This document shows, piece by piece, positions 44,667 through 53,133 of a stretch of 64,000 bases of DNA (positions are counted from its first letter, which is position 1; the number at the start of each line of letters is the position of its first letter). The notes beneath the pieces are model-generated. The model was given only the letters and a program-made list of their open reading frames with translations, was not told the DNA's origin and did no database searches. The translations under genes and the position numbers were made by a program. Origin of the DNA: CAZMSQ01 sp964569025 (lineage in GTDB: Bacteria; Bacteroidota; Bacteroidia; Chitinophagales; Saprospiraceae); assembly GCA_964569025.1 (NCBI GenBank), contig CAZMSQ010000008.1, positions 1 to 64,000 on the forward strand, read 5' to 3'.

Positions 44667-44766
44667 NNNNNNNNNNNNNNNNNNNNNNNNNNNNNNNNNN
44701 NNNNNNNNNNNNNNNNNNNNNNNNNNNNNNNNNNNNNNNNNNNNNNNNNNNNNNNNNNNNNNNNNN
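44667..44766. other. Assembly gap of 100 N
   Basis: Exactly 100 unknown bases, the conventional size for a scaffold gap of unknown length. It lies 80 bases upstream of the TMTC-like promoter box and 17 bases past the end of the HemC-like gene. Sequence, and possibly genes, may be missing here. Confidence 0.98.
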
Positions 44767-44783
44767 CTGCAGGGTTTGGTGCA

Positions 44784-45653
44784 TTATTGGTTGTTATGAC
44801 CGCGGGGGGCTGCAAGATGCGGAAGTTGCTGCCAGAGCAGGTCGGGAAGGCTAGTAGAGGTAACCGAGCTGGCGGTTGTAAATTCCAGCTCACCGAGCGA
44901 ATTGGCGACCACTGCCCGGGCGTGGAACAGGCCATTGGCATCTGCATGGCACCAGGCGCCGAAGGCAGGTACTCCGGCTTCGTGGGCCAGCTGATACAGG
45001 CGGCGTTCTACATTGGTGCAGCGGGCTACATCTTTATGGTGGCAGGCACGCAGGGTCCGGCGCAGAGGGAGATTGTGGGCCAGAGTCAGAAAGGCCACTG
45101 TGCCGCTGCCAGGCAGGGGCAGGAACTCTGCAGGATTGAGTCTGACGACAGAGGAGGTAGGAGAATGTGCCAGCCAGCGGGAAGCGACAGAAAGCGGGCA
45201 GAGTATCGCATCGAGGTCAGGCCAAGGCCAATTAATTTGATTCGGGAGTTCATCAGGCATGTGGATAGGTACGGCCTGCCAGTCTGGCCGGATTTCTCTG
45301 AGCTGGAGTTGTGCGAGCATGCAGGAAGTGCCAATTTTCGCCATACGAGGCAAATCAGAGAGCCGTGCAGGGGTGGGAAAGTTGGGGCCAATCAGTACTG
45401 CGAATGCTGGGTCGGTCCGGTTGGTCAGTGCTGCAATAACCAGATCATTTGGCAGAAAGGGTGGGGCCGCATCAAGAGGTAACGCCAGAAGGTCTGACGA
45501 ACCGGACCGAAGCGCTGCAATATGGTCAGGGAGAGCCTGGTTTGGAAGAGCGTATTCGGTAACTGAAATAAAGCCACCTCGTGAGAGTGCATACGCTGCA
45601 CGGTCAGCAGATTCAGCGTGTGGAGAAGAAAAGATTATATCCATACGGATCAT
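44784..45653 (-). CDS. HemC-like (porphobilinogen deaminase fold) protein lacking the active-site residues
   Basis: A 289-residue protein that can be aligned end to end with hydroxymethylbilane synthase: the second domain element KIGTSCMLAQLQLREIRPDW matches the GTSSLRRQ...LxxRRPDL region, LPLPGSGTVAF matches LPAVGQGAVGI, and NVERRLYQL matches TAERAM. However, the catalytic HSMKDVP loop reads ALPLDAAP, both substrate-binding arginines of the RR pair are Leu-Ala, the RGN motif is gone, and the cysteine that binds the dipyrromethane cofactor is absent. The frame is intact. It is best read as a pseudoenzyme. It is divergent from the YdjM-like gene and ends beside the gap. Confidence 0.7.
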   Translation of the reverse strand: MIRMDIIFSSPHAESADRAAYALSRGGFISVTEYALPNQALPDHIAALRSGSSDLLALPLDAAPPFLPNDLVIAALTNRTDPAFAVLIGPNFPTPARLSDLPRMAKIGTSCMLAQLQLREIRPDWQAVPIHMPDELPNQINWPWPDLDAILCPLSVASRWLAHSPTSSVVRLNPAEFLPLPGSGTVAFLTLAHNLPLRRTLRACHHKDVARCTNVERRLYQLAHEAGVPAFGAWCHADANGLFHARAVVANSLGELEFTTASSVTSTSLPDLLWQQLPHLAAPRGHNNQ

Positions 45654-45683
45654 GGTTTGAAGGATGGTAAAAATAGGAGAAAG

Positions 45684-45715
45684 TCTGGCAAAACGGTCGG
45701 CGGGATGTATCTTTG
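45684..45715 (+). promoter_or_regulatory. Bacteroidota-type promoter of the YdjM-like gene (leaderless)
   Basis: TCTG at 45684-45687 (one mismatch to TTTG), 20 bases, then TATCTTTG at 45708-45715. Transcription would start at about 45720, at or one base before the ATG at 45721, so the mRNA would have no leader. Confidence 0.6.
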
Positions 45716-45720
45716 CCCCT

Positions 45721-46947
45721 ATGGATTCTCTTTCACAAATCGTACTTGGTGCAGCCTGTGGCGAGGTAGTGCTTGGGCGCAAGGTAGGCAACAGGGCTAT
45801 GTTTTGGGGGGCAGTGGCGGGGACCATCCCGGATTTGGACATCATTGCCAATCTGTTTACAGACCCTATTTCAGCCATGGCAATGCACCGGGGCATTTCT
45901 CATTCTTTTTTCTTTGCCTTCACAGCGCCGATTCTGTTTGGTTGGTTGGTCAGCCGCTTTTATTCGACGGGTATTCACCAGAAGAAGTGGTTCAGACGGA
46001 CCAAAATTCTGTTTTGGCTGTTGTTGGTCTGGGGGGCTATCAACGGAGGACTGTATCGAGCCGGGGGTCAATTTAGCCTGCCTGTATTTTTGTGGTCATC
46101 AGCAGGAGCCTTGGGGCTTGGGTTGCTCCTGGAGTGGCTCTATGTGCGGCCTGAGCAGTCAGATGTGGCGGTCAGCTGGAAATCCTGGGCCTGGTTGTTT
46201 TTCTGGGCCATTCTCACCCACCCCCTACTGGACTCATGCACCGCTTATGGCACGCAATTGTTTCAGCCGTTTTCTGATTATCGGGTGGCTTTTGACAATA
46301 TTTCGGTGGTGGATCCACTTTACACCCTTCCCTTTTTGTTATGTTTAATCGGCGCCAGCATCTTGACCAGGCGCCATCCATGGCGGGGCCGAGTCAATCA
46401 GCTCGGGCTGGTGCTGAGCTGTGGCTATCTGCTCCTGACGTTTTTCCATAAACGCCGAGTCAACGAGGTCTTTGAAGCCGCCCTCGAGCGAGAGCAGATT
46501 ACCTATTCCCGGCTGATCACCACCCCAACCATTCTCAACAACCTCCTCTGGCAAGGGCTTGCAGAAGGGGATACAGCTTTTTACTACGGGCAGTATTCTC
46601 TGCTGGATCCGGAGCCTGTTGTCAGGACGATCACCATTTTTCCCAAGCAGTGGCATTTGTTGGACGGGCATCAGGACGACAAAGATATTCAGACCATGAA
46701 GTGGTTTACAGATGGGCTCTACAATGTTACAGAGCGCCCCGATGGTCGCTTGATGTTCATCCACATGAAATACGGCCTAATGGGGCCGCAGGCTGATTCT
46801 TCGGCAAACTTTGTGTGGTTTTGGATGCTTGAAGAAAAGGAAGACGGCAGTTGGACTGGGCGGACTGCTCCGGAAGATCGGATGTTTGATGCGGATGATT
46901 TCAGGCGTTTCCGGGAGCGGGTATTTGGCAATCCGGCACCAGACTAA
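45721..46947 (+). CDS. YdjM-like inner-membrane protein (annotated family: metal-dependent hydrolase, PF04307)
   Basis: A 408-residue protein whose first half has about six hydrophobic segments and the family motifs: MDSLSQIVLGAACGE at the start, GTIPDLDI, MHRGISHSFFFA and THPLLDSCTAYGTQLFQPFS. The His and Asp residues in these motifs are the supposed metal ligands. The last about 170 residues form a soluble domain. E. coli YdjM is induced in the SOS response, but its reaction is unknown. The ATG at 45721 begins the conserved region; an ATG at 45664 would read through the promoter. Its stop overlaps that of the TIGR01777 gene. Confidence 0.82.
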   Translation: MDSLSQIVLGAACGEVVLGRKVGNRAMFWGAVAGTIPDLDIIANLFTDPISAMAMHRGISHSFFFAFTAPILFGWLVSRFYSTGIHQKKWFRRTKILFWLLLVWGAINGGLYRAGGQFSLPVFLWSSAGALGLGLLLEWLYVRPEQSDVAVSWKSWAWLFFWAILTHPLLDSCTAYGTQLFQPFSDYRVAFDNISVVDPLYTLPFLLCLIGASILTRRHPWRGRVNQLGLVLSCGYLLLTFFHKRRVNEVFEAALEREQITYSRLITTPTILNNLLWQGLAEGDTAFYYGQYSLLDPEPVVRTITIFPKQWHLLDGHQDDKDIQTMKWFTDGLYNVTERPDGRLMFIHMKYGLMGPQADSSANFVWFWMLEEKEDGSWTGRTAPEDRMFDADDFRRFRERVFGNPAPD

Positions 46948-47861
46948 ATCCGGTTGGTGCGCAGGTGTTGAATCGCCTCACGAAGGTTGGGGTGTTGGAA
47001 TTCGAATCCGCTGGCGAGAATTTTCTGAGCCGAAACCCGACTGCCAGTCAGCACGGCATCTGCCATTTCGCCCAGCGCGAGTCTGAGTGCGAATTCCGGG
47101 GCAGGGAGCATCAGACCGGGGGCCTTCATGGCTGCCATGATTTCGCGCACAAATTCTTTATTGCGCAATGGGGTGGGTGCTACTCCATTGAACGGGCCGC
47201 TGAGGGATTCTGACTCCGCGAGATGCACAAATATCCCGGTGAGGTCATCGATGTGAATCCAGGAATACCACTGCTGACCTGATCCGAAATAGGTACCAAG
47301 GCGAAAGTGCAGCGGTGTCATAATTTTTGGGAGGGCGCCACCCCGTGTTGAAAGCACAAGACCAATTCGCACCCAGGCGGTTCGGATGCCGGTGGTTTCG
47401 GCGGCTTGGGTTATGGCATGCTCCCACACCTTACAGCTTTCTGCGAGAAAGCCGGATTTGCCGGGGGCAGAATTTTCTTCGAGCCATTCATCGTGGCGGT
47501 CTCCGTAATAGCCAATGGCTGATGCGGAGAGGAAGGCTTTGGGCTGGTGACCGGATTCTCGAATTTTTTCTGCCAGCAGGGTGGTTGATAGCACCCTGCT
47601 CGAGATGATAAGTTCTTTCCGTTTTTTGGTCCATGGCTGGTCAGCAATGCCGGCCCCTGCCAGGTTGATGACGATGTCTGCATGCTCAAGGGGCTCCGGA
47701 TCGAGGGTACCTTCGGCGGGATTCCAGGCATAAGCCGGAAATCGGGCACTTAAATCTTTGGTGCGGCTGTAATGAAAGACCGTGTAACCGCGTTCAAGAA
47801 ATGCATGGCTGAGGCGCAGACCGACCAGTCCGCTGCCTCCGCCTATCAGGACTGTGGGCAT
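46944..47861 (-). CDS. TIGR01777 family NAD(P)-binding epimerase-like protein
   Basis: A 305-residue member of the extended SDR group (YfcH-like). The nucleotide site is VLIGGGSGLVGLRLS at the start, followed by INLAGAGIADQPW and SASAIGYYGD with the SDR Tyr region. The C-terminal DUF1731 tail has the FNGVAPTPLRNKEF and ASGFEFQHPNLREAI elements. These proteins are widespread but without known substrate. The start ATG at 47861 directly precedes the nucleotide-binding strand. It is divergent from the peptide transporter operon and convergent with the YdjM-like gene. Confidence 0.88.
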   Translation of the reverse strand: MPTVLIGGGSGLVGLRLSHAFLERGYTVFHYSRTKDLSARFPAYAWNPAEGTLDPEPLEHADIVINLAGAGIADQPWTKKRKELIISSRVLSTTLLAEKIRESGHQPKAFLSASAIGYYGDRHDEWLEENSAPGKSGFLAESCKVWEHAITQAAETTGIRTAWVRIGLVLSTRGGALPKIMTPLHFRLGTYFGSGQQWYSWIHIDDLTGIFVHLAESESLSGPFNGVAPTPLRNKEFVREIMAAMKAPGLMLPAPEFALRLALGEMADAVLTGSRVSAQKILASGFEFQHPNLREAIQHLRTNRI

Positions 47862-47891
47862 GCGTTGTTTTTTGAAGTGGAAATTAGTCTC

Positions 47892-47899
47892 TACTTTTG
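47892..47899 (+). promoter_or_regulatory. -7 promoter box upstream of the peptide ABC transporter operon
   Basis: TACTTTTG matches TAnnTTTG, and TTTT stands 20 bases upstream at 47868-47871. Transcription would begin near 47904, giving a leader of about 66 bases ahead of the binding-protein gene. Confidence 0.4.
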
Positions 47900-47969
47900 G
47901 AAGCAACAGCGTCCCGCGCAAAGTGTTGTCCGAACCATCAACAGCTGCACCGCCGAAATCTTACAGCCC

Positions 47970-49757
47970 ATGAATTTCCGACTCACGTTTTTTTTGCTCT
48001 CTATCGCTTGTGGTTCTTCCATTCTGTTGTCATCATGCGGTGAGGGCAGTTCTGCCCCCAACCTGGTGGCCGGTCGTGAGGCCTCTGATCTCGTCATCCG
48101 TCAGGAAGCGGAGCCCGACGTACTCAATCCGATATGCACGGGAAGCGGATATGCAACCAATGTGTTTATGCACATTTTCCTCCCGCTGATGGAATATCAC
48201 CCACGAACGCTGGAGTATGTCCCGGTCCTTGTGAAGGGAGAGCCGGAGGTCAGAGAGGTGACTGAGGGGCCTTATACCGGCGGTGTCAGGTATACGTATG
48301 AATTTCTCGAAGAAGCCCGATGGGATGATGGCACTCCCGTCACGGCGGCAGACTATGCTTTTACCGTCAAGGCGGCCCTCAATCCGCTTGTAGAAGGCAA
48401 TCGGTGGCGGGGATACCTTTCGTCAATCAAACAAGTAGAAGCAGATCCGGTGAATCCGAAGCGATTCTCAGTGACTGTCTTTCCCGAATTTGCGGGTAGT
48501 CTGCTCACCAGTAGCAACTTTCTGATATATCCGGCCCACGTCTATGACGCTGACGGGCTCTTAGACAATATTGATATTGGGCAGCTTTCAGATGCTGATG
48601 CTGCCTCTGCGCTGGCAGCAGAAAATCCCGGGCTGGCCGGGTTTGCTGAAGCATTCAACAGCGAGAAATTTGCCAGAGAGCCCGGGTTTGTCCAGGGCTG
48701 CGGACCGTATGCACTGGAGGCATGGGAAACGGGGCAATACATCACTTTGTCCAAGAAACAGGATTGGTGGGGAGAAGCACTTGCATCTGAGCGGGATATT
48801 CTCGCAGCCTACCCCGAAAAGCTGATATTCAAGACCATTCCAGACCCTGCTACAACTGCCGCAATGCTGAAAAGTCAGGAAATTGATCTGGTATTCCTGC
48901 CCCCGAGCCGGGAGTTGATAGACATTCGCGAGAATGACCTGACTCGTGAGCACTATGATGTCATTGAAACGGAGACGGACGAAATTTACTGGGTACCGAT
49001 GAATACGCAGAGTCGGGTCTTACAGGACCGCCGTGTCAGAAAGGCTATTGCGCATCTCATGGATGTGGATCAAATGCTTGAGGAGTTGTCATTTGGAATG
49101 GGCCAGCGCCTGATTGGGCCGATTCCCCCAAGCAGGGCAACCTACCACGATGGACTTCCGCTCATTGATTTTTCGGTCGAAAAGGCAGTGGCTCTGCTGG
49201 ACTCGGCAGGCTGGATAGATTCGGATGGAAACGGGATTCGAGATAAAGAAATTGATGGGAATCAAGTCGAGCTAAAGGTCCGGTATTTTACATCTTCAGG
49301 GAGTGCTGTTGGCAAGCCGGCAGGGTTGTTGTTGAAGGAGAATGCCCGTCAGGCTGGTGTCGATGTAGACGTTCAATACAAAGAGTTCAAGGTCATCCAG
49401 AGAAACTGGGCAGAGCGCGACTATGACCTCTCACCAGCCAGAATGCGTCTTTCACCGGCGCCTTTTGACCCCAATCAGCGGTACCATACCAGTAGCGATC
49501 GTCCTGATGGAAGCAACATTATGGGATTTGGCAATGCAGAAAGTGATGCGGTCATTGAGAAAATCCGCTATGCTGAGGGTGAAGAGCGCCAACAAGCATA
49601 TCTTGATTTTCAAGAGATTGTATATCGTGAGCAGCCGGCTATTTTCCTCTATTCACCCGTGAATGCGGTGATTGTGCACAATCGGTTTGATGCGTGGGCT
49701 TCTTCTCGTCGACCAGGGTATTTCCCGCAGTATTTCCGGCTTTCCGGGAGCAATTAA
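47970..49757 (+). CDS. Peptide-type ABC transporter substrate-binding lipoprotein (SBP family 5)
   Basis: A 595-residue lipoprotein with lipobox SSILLSSC (Cys about residue 23). The SBP_bac_5 fold is shown by EAEPDVLNPICTGSGYATN near the start, LEEARWDDGTPVTAADYAFTVKA, GCGPYALEAWETGQYITL and DRRVRKAIAHLMDVDQML. Family members bind oligopeptides, nickel or related ligands and deliver them to a DppB/DppC-type permease, which follows 25 bases downstream. The ATG at 47970 is chosen for the lipoprotein signal. The ligand cannot be predicted; an oligopeptide is most likely. Confidence 0.92.
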   Translation: MNFRLTFFLLSIACGSSILLSSCGEGSSAPNLVAGREASDLVIRQEAEPDVLNPICTGSGYATNVFMHIFLPLMEYHPRTLEYVPVLVKGEPEVREVTEGPYTGGVRYTYEFLEEARWDDGTPVTAADYAFTVKAALNPLVEGNRWRGYLSSIKQVEADPVNPKRFSVTVFPEFAGSLLTSSNFLIYPAHVYDADGLLDNIDIGQLSDADAASALAAENPGLAGFAEAFNSEKFAREPGFVQGCGPYALEAWETGQYITLSKKQDWWGEALASERDILAAYPEKLIFKTIPDPATTAAMLKSQEIDLVFLPPSRELIDIRENDLTREHYDVIETETDEIYWVPMNTQSRVLQDRRVRKAIAHLMDVDQMLEELSFGMGQRLIGPIPPSRATYHDGLPLIDFSVEKAVALLDSAGWIDSDGNGIRDKEIDGNQVELKVRYFTSSGSAVGKPAGLLLKENARQAGVDVDVQYKEFKVIQRNWAERDYDLSPARMRLSPAPFDPNQRYHTSSDRPDGSNIMGFGNAESDAVIEKIRYAEGEERQQAYLDFQEIVYREQPAIFLYSPVNAVIVHNRFDAWASSRRPGYFPQYFRLSGSN

Positions 49758-49782
49758 ACCGGGAGCGCATGAGGAGGGGCCT

Positions 49783-51249
49783 ATGCTGATTTATTTGCTC
49801 AAAAGGCTGGTGGCAGTCATACCGACCCTGCTCATAGTGACGGTCATTGCGTTTTTGCTGAGCAGGCTGACGCCAGGAGACCCTGTTGCACGTCTGTGCG
49901 GAGATACGGGTCCCGAAGATCGTCAGGGCTATTTCAACCAAAGGGAGGCCGACCGTCGGTATGCAGATTGTGCCAGGCTGCTGGGGCTCGACAAGCCTGC
50001 ATTCTACTTTTCAGTGCTGCCACTTGCATTTCCCGACACCCTTTTTCGCGAGATTCGAACATTCCGGAGGCGAGCAGCCCGGCAACTTCTCCGCACCTAT
50101 GGGAATTGGCCGGCAGTTGAGGGCTATCGGCAGGCTATTACTGAGGCGGTGCAAAAGCTTCCGCTGCAATCACAAAATAATGAAGGCCGGGATTATGTAA
50201 CACAAATCCGAAGTCGTCTGCTGCTGTTGCATGTGACAGGAGGGGCTGCCAGGGCGGAGTATCTGATCGGGGAAATTGAGGCCTTGTCAGCTTCATTGGC
50301 ACAAATTTCCCAGGATGGTATGGTGAAGGATTCCGGTGAATATGCTGAAGCCATAGTTGCTCTCAGGTCAGCTTACGGACAGATGGTGCAAGGTCGGGGC
50401 CGATGGAAACTGTTGCTGCCCACACTGCGGTGGTACGGATCAGACAATCAATACCATCACTGGCTCTCGGGAGTCATACAAGGCAATCTTGGCATCTCAT
50501 ATCAAGACCGAAAGCCGGTGGGAGAGAAAATTCTAGCGTCTGCGCGCTGGACGCTCCTCATCAATTCACTGGCCATATTGGGTGCCTTTACGCTGGCAAT
50601 CCCCCTTGGGGTTTGGAGTGCTTCCAGGGAAGGAAGGCGTCTTGACCGGGTGGTCAGTTGGGTGCTGTTCGGCTTGTACTCTCTGCCTGCATTTTGGGTC
50701 GCAACTTTGCTGATTCTTTTTGTGACCACGCCTGAATATGGAATGTGGCTTGACTGGTTTCCTTCGGGCGGACTTGGTAATGCGTCTTTTGGTGTCGGCT
50801 TTTTGGCCAGAGCTCTTGATGTGCTGTGGCACATCACATTGCCCGTTTTGTGCCTCACCTATGGATCACTTGCCCTCATTGCCCGTCAGATGCGGGGGAG
50901 TATGGCCGAGGTACTTGGCCGTCAGTTTATTCTGACGGCCCGTGCGAAGGGACTGAGGGAGCAGGCGGTGGTGTGGCGTCATGCCTTTCGCAATGCCCTG
51001 TCTCCGATTATTACTTTGATAGGGTCTGTAGTACCGGCTTTGTTGGCAGGGTCAGTCATTATTGAATATATTTTCAGTATTCCGGGAATGGGTCAACTGA
51101 CTTATCAGTCGATAGTGGCGGAAGACTGGCCAGTGGTTTTCGGGATTCTCCTTATTGCATCCCTTCTCACCATGCTGGGTAATTTGCTGGCAGATACGCT
51201 CTACACGATTTCCGATCCGAGGGTTTCTTTTCAAAAGAAAGGCGTATGA
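49783..51249 (+). CDS. Peptide ABC transporter permease, DppB/YejB-like, with large periplasmic insertion
   Basis: A 488-residue permease with a typical first helix (LLKRLVAVIPTLLIVTVIAFLL), LGLDKP at about residue 67 and GNLGISYQDRKPVGEKI at about 233, followed by five helices and the EAA loop (AKGLREQAVVWRHAFRNALSP). In ordinary DppB proteins the first two landmarks are close together; here about 135 helical, charged residues (about 80-215) intervene and should lie in the periplasm. A GAGGAGGGG ribosome binding site precedes the ATG, rare in this window. It overlaps the next gene by four bases (ATGA). Confidence 0.9.
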   Translation: MLIYLLKRLVAVIPTLLIVTVIAFLLSRLTPGDPVARLCGDTGPEDRQGYFNQREADRRYADCARLLGLDKPAFYFSVLPLAFPDTLFREIRTFRRRAARQLLRTYGNWPAVEGYRQAITEAVQKLPLQSQNNEGRDYVTQIRSRLLLLHVTGGAARAEYLIGEIEALSASLAQISQDGMVKDSGEYAEAIVALRSAYGQMVQGRGRWKLLLPTLRWYGSDNQYHHWLSGVIQGNLGISYQDRKPVGEKILASARWTLLINSLAILGAFTLAIPLGVWSASREGRRLDRVVSWVLFGLYSLPAFWVATLLILFVTTPEYGMWLDWFPSGGLGNASFGVGFLARALDVLWHITLPVLCLTYGSLALIARQMRGSMAEVLGRQFILTARAKGLREQAVVWRHAFRNALSPIITLIGSVVPALLAGSVIIEYIFSIPGMGQLTYQSIVAEDWPVVFGILLIASLLTMLGNLLADTLYTISDPRVSFQKKGV

Positions 51250-52505
51250 GCCGGATGTCTTCTTCTGCACAGGCTGGCGGCTCTATTATTGTTCCCCTAT
51301 TTCGGGAACCACATGTGCGGCGTGGCTTATGGATTGTAGCCTTCATTGCATTCCTGAGTTTGTTTGGCGACTTTTTGGCCAATGACCGGCCATTGGCTTG
51401 CCGTCTGGATGGGGCTGTGTATTTTCCTGCGGCCAGGGGCATGATGGTGGATTGGGGCATCATTCGATGGCAGCCAGGCCTTGTGCCTGAGAAGTGGAAA
51501 GGGCGCTCTTACGACTGGGTGGTCTATGCTCCGGTAGCCTGGTCGGCGAAATCCATCGATCCGGTAAATATGAATGCTGTCGGTCCTTTTGAGCATCAGC
51601 GTCTCGATTCGCCGCGCTACAGGCACTGGCTAGGCACTGATCAATACGGACGCGATGTGGCAGCAGGCCTTGTGTCTGGGGCCCGGGTTTCACTCTCGGT
51701 TGGCCTTCTTTCGATGGTTCTTGCGGGTCTTATTGGACTCATTCTCGGCTCTTTGGCAGGTTATTTCGGAGATCAGGGTTTGTGTCTGACACTTGCCGAG
51801 CTGGGTATTCCTCTTGCGGGAGTGTGCATGGGCCTCTTTGGGACAATCAGCCTGTTGGCAGTTCCTGCTGATTTGTTTGGTAATGAATGGCTAAAATGGC
51901 TTGCCCTTTCCGTGTATCTCTCTTTATGGCTCGCTCTTTCATATGGTTGCGTCAGGTTGGTTCACCAATTCAAATGGGCAAGGCGGTCGATCACGATTCC
52001 CGCAGATCTTCTCATCATGAGGCTCATTGAAGTCTTTCAGTCTATTCCTGTCCTTCTTTTTATTCTTTCTCTTCTGGCACTTTTCACAACTTCTTCCCTT
52101 CTCTCCATCGCCCTCATCATCGGTTTTGTGCGGTGGACCACCATTGCGCGCTTTGTACGGGCCGAGTTGTTGAGAATTCGAGAGCTCGAATATATGGATT
52201 CGGCGCGTGCATCCGGCTTGACCCATTGGCGCATATTGATAGGTCATGCGCTTCCGAATGCCATGACCCCCGTTTTGATTACCCTGGCATTTGGAGTGGC
52301 ATCGGCCATTCTTGCGGAGGCATCTCTTTCATTTCTCGGCATTGGGGTGCCTCAAGATACCGTGACTTGGGGAGGGTTGCTGCAGTCGGCTCGCGCCGAT
52401 GTCAGCGCCTGGTGGCTTGCTCTCTTTCCGGGGGCTTTTATTTTCCTGACAGTGCTGAGCTTCAATCTCATTGGAGAGGGCCTCCGCAAGAGAGATAACA
52501 GATAG
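51246..52505 (+). CDS. Peptide ABC transporter permease, DppC/YejE-like, with extra membrane segments
   Basis: A 419-residue permease. A first helix (about residues 28-45) is followed by a periplasmic part with FLANDRPL and YRHWLGTDQYGRDV, the DppC/YejE signature. The transport core ends with the EAA loop (ARASGLTHWRILIGHALPNAMTP) and AEASLSFLGIGVPQ. Between AGYFGD and DLLIMRLIEVFQSIPVLL about 75 residues are inserted that contain two further hydrophobic segments. FLANDRPL is reminiscent of YejE, part of the microcin C-importing peptide transporter. The ATPase genes are not in the window. Confidence 0.9.
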   Translation: MSRMSSSAQAGGSIIVPLFREPHVRRGLWIVAFIAFLSLFGDFLANDRPLACRLDGAVYFPAARGMMVDWGIIRWQPGLVPEKWKGRSYDWVVYAPVAWSAKSIDPVNMNAVGPFEHQRLDSPRYRHWLGTDQYGRDVAAGLVSGARVSLSVGLLSMVLAGLIGLILGSLAGYFGDQGLCLTLAELGIPLAGVCMGLFGTISLLAVPADLFGNEWLKWLALSVYLSLWLALSYGCVRLVHQFKWARRSITIPADLLIMRLIEVFQSIPVLLFILSLLALFTTSSLLSIALIIGFVRWTTIARFVRAELLRIRELEYMDSARASGLTHWRILIGHALPNAMTPVLITLAFGVASAILAEASLSFLGIGVPQDTVTWGGLLQSARADVSAWWLALFPGAFIFLTVLSFNLIGEGLRKRDNR

Positions 52506-52563
52506 AGAATGGCAATTTCCGACTTCGAAAATAGATGGGTTCAAAAGTTTTGGAGCTGAAGGG

Positions 52564-53109
52564 TTATTTGATGGAGTCAGCAGGTATGTTCACATCAATA
52601 ACCTCGCGAATGGCCTCGTTGTATATGGTCAGGGCCAGATTGTAATGCTTAATTTTCCACTGTCCATCAATGAGTTGGACGACTCCGGACCCCCGGCAGG
52701 TACCCATCCAGGTGTCGAGAAGCTCTTCGAACCAGCACAGGGTGCCATCTTCTGAGCAGTACCATTCACGGTGGTGAGGGGTGAAATCCCAGGCGCTTTC
52801 TTTTTGAAAATGAGGCATGGCCCACTCCTGGAAGGATTCTCGGGTCCACCGTTCAGAAGGATCTGTACCGAGGTAAATGCCACCGGGAGCCATACTGCCG
52901 AAAAAAAGGTCTTCATCGGCAGAAGCGGCAGCGCGGTGCCAGGCATCCAGAAATTGATTGAGGGAGGAATCCAGGGGCACTTTGCCCTGACTAATGACAT
53001 GCTCAGAGGAAGATGCAGAATCGTGATTGTCTGTGGGTTGACAAGAATGCAGACTTCCCAAAAGGGCTGCGGTGAGAATGAGGTGTGTGAATCTGAGCAT
53101 AGAATTCAT
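52564..53109 (-). CDS. SnoaL-like (NTF2 fold) putative lipoprotein
   Basis: A 181-residue protein with a lipoprotein signal (LTAALLGSLHSC, Cys about residue 23) and an NTF2-like domain: LNQFLDAWHRAAASADEDLFFGSM, GIYLGTDPSERWTRE, and a C-terminal QWKIKHYNLALTIYN. SnoaL_3-type proteins of this kind are common in Bacteroidota; most have no known activity. The ATG at 53109 is chosen. It lies downstream of the ATP-grasp-like gene by 24 bases on the same strand and may be cotranscribed with it. Confidence 0.8.
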   Translation of the reverse strand: MNSMLRFTHLILTAALLGSLHSCQPTDNHDSASSSEHVISQGKVPLDSSLNQFLDAWHRAAASADEDLFFGSMAPGGIYLGTDPSERWTRESFQEWAMPHFQKESAWDFTPHHREWYCSEDGTLCWFEELLDTWMGTCRGSGVVQLIDGQWKIKHYNLALTIYNEAIREVIDVNIPADSIK

Positions 53110-53133
53110 AGCTGTTAGGCTGAAGATTTTCAA

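Noticed and set aside
44563..44854. Open frames running through the N block
   Set aside because: They consist of translated unknown bases and have no real sequence support.
46995..47015. TTCGAATCC, which resembles a tRNA T-loop
   Set aside because: It lies inside the TIGR01777 coding region, and no acceptor or anticodon stems can be formed around it.
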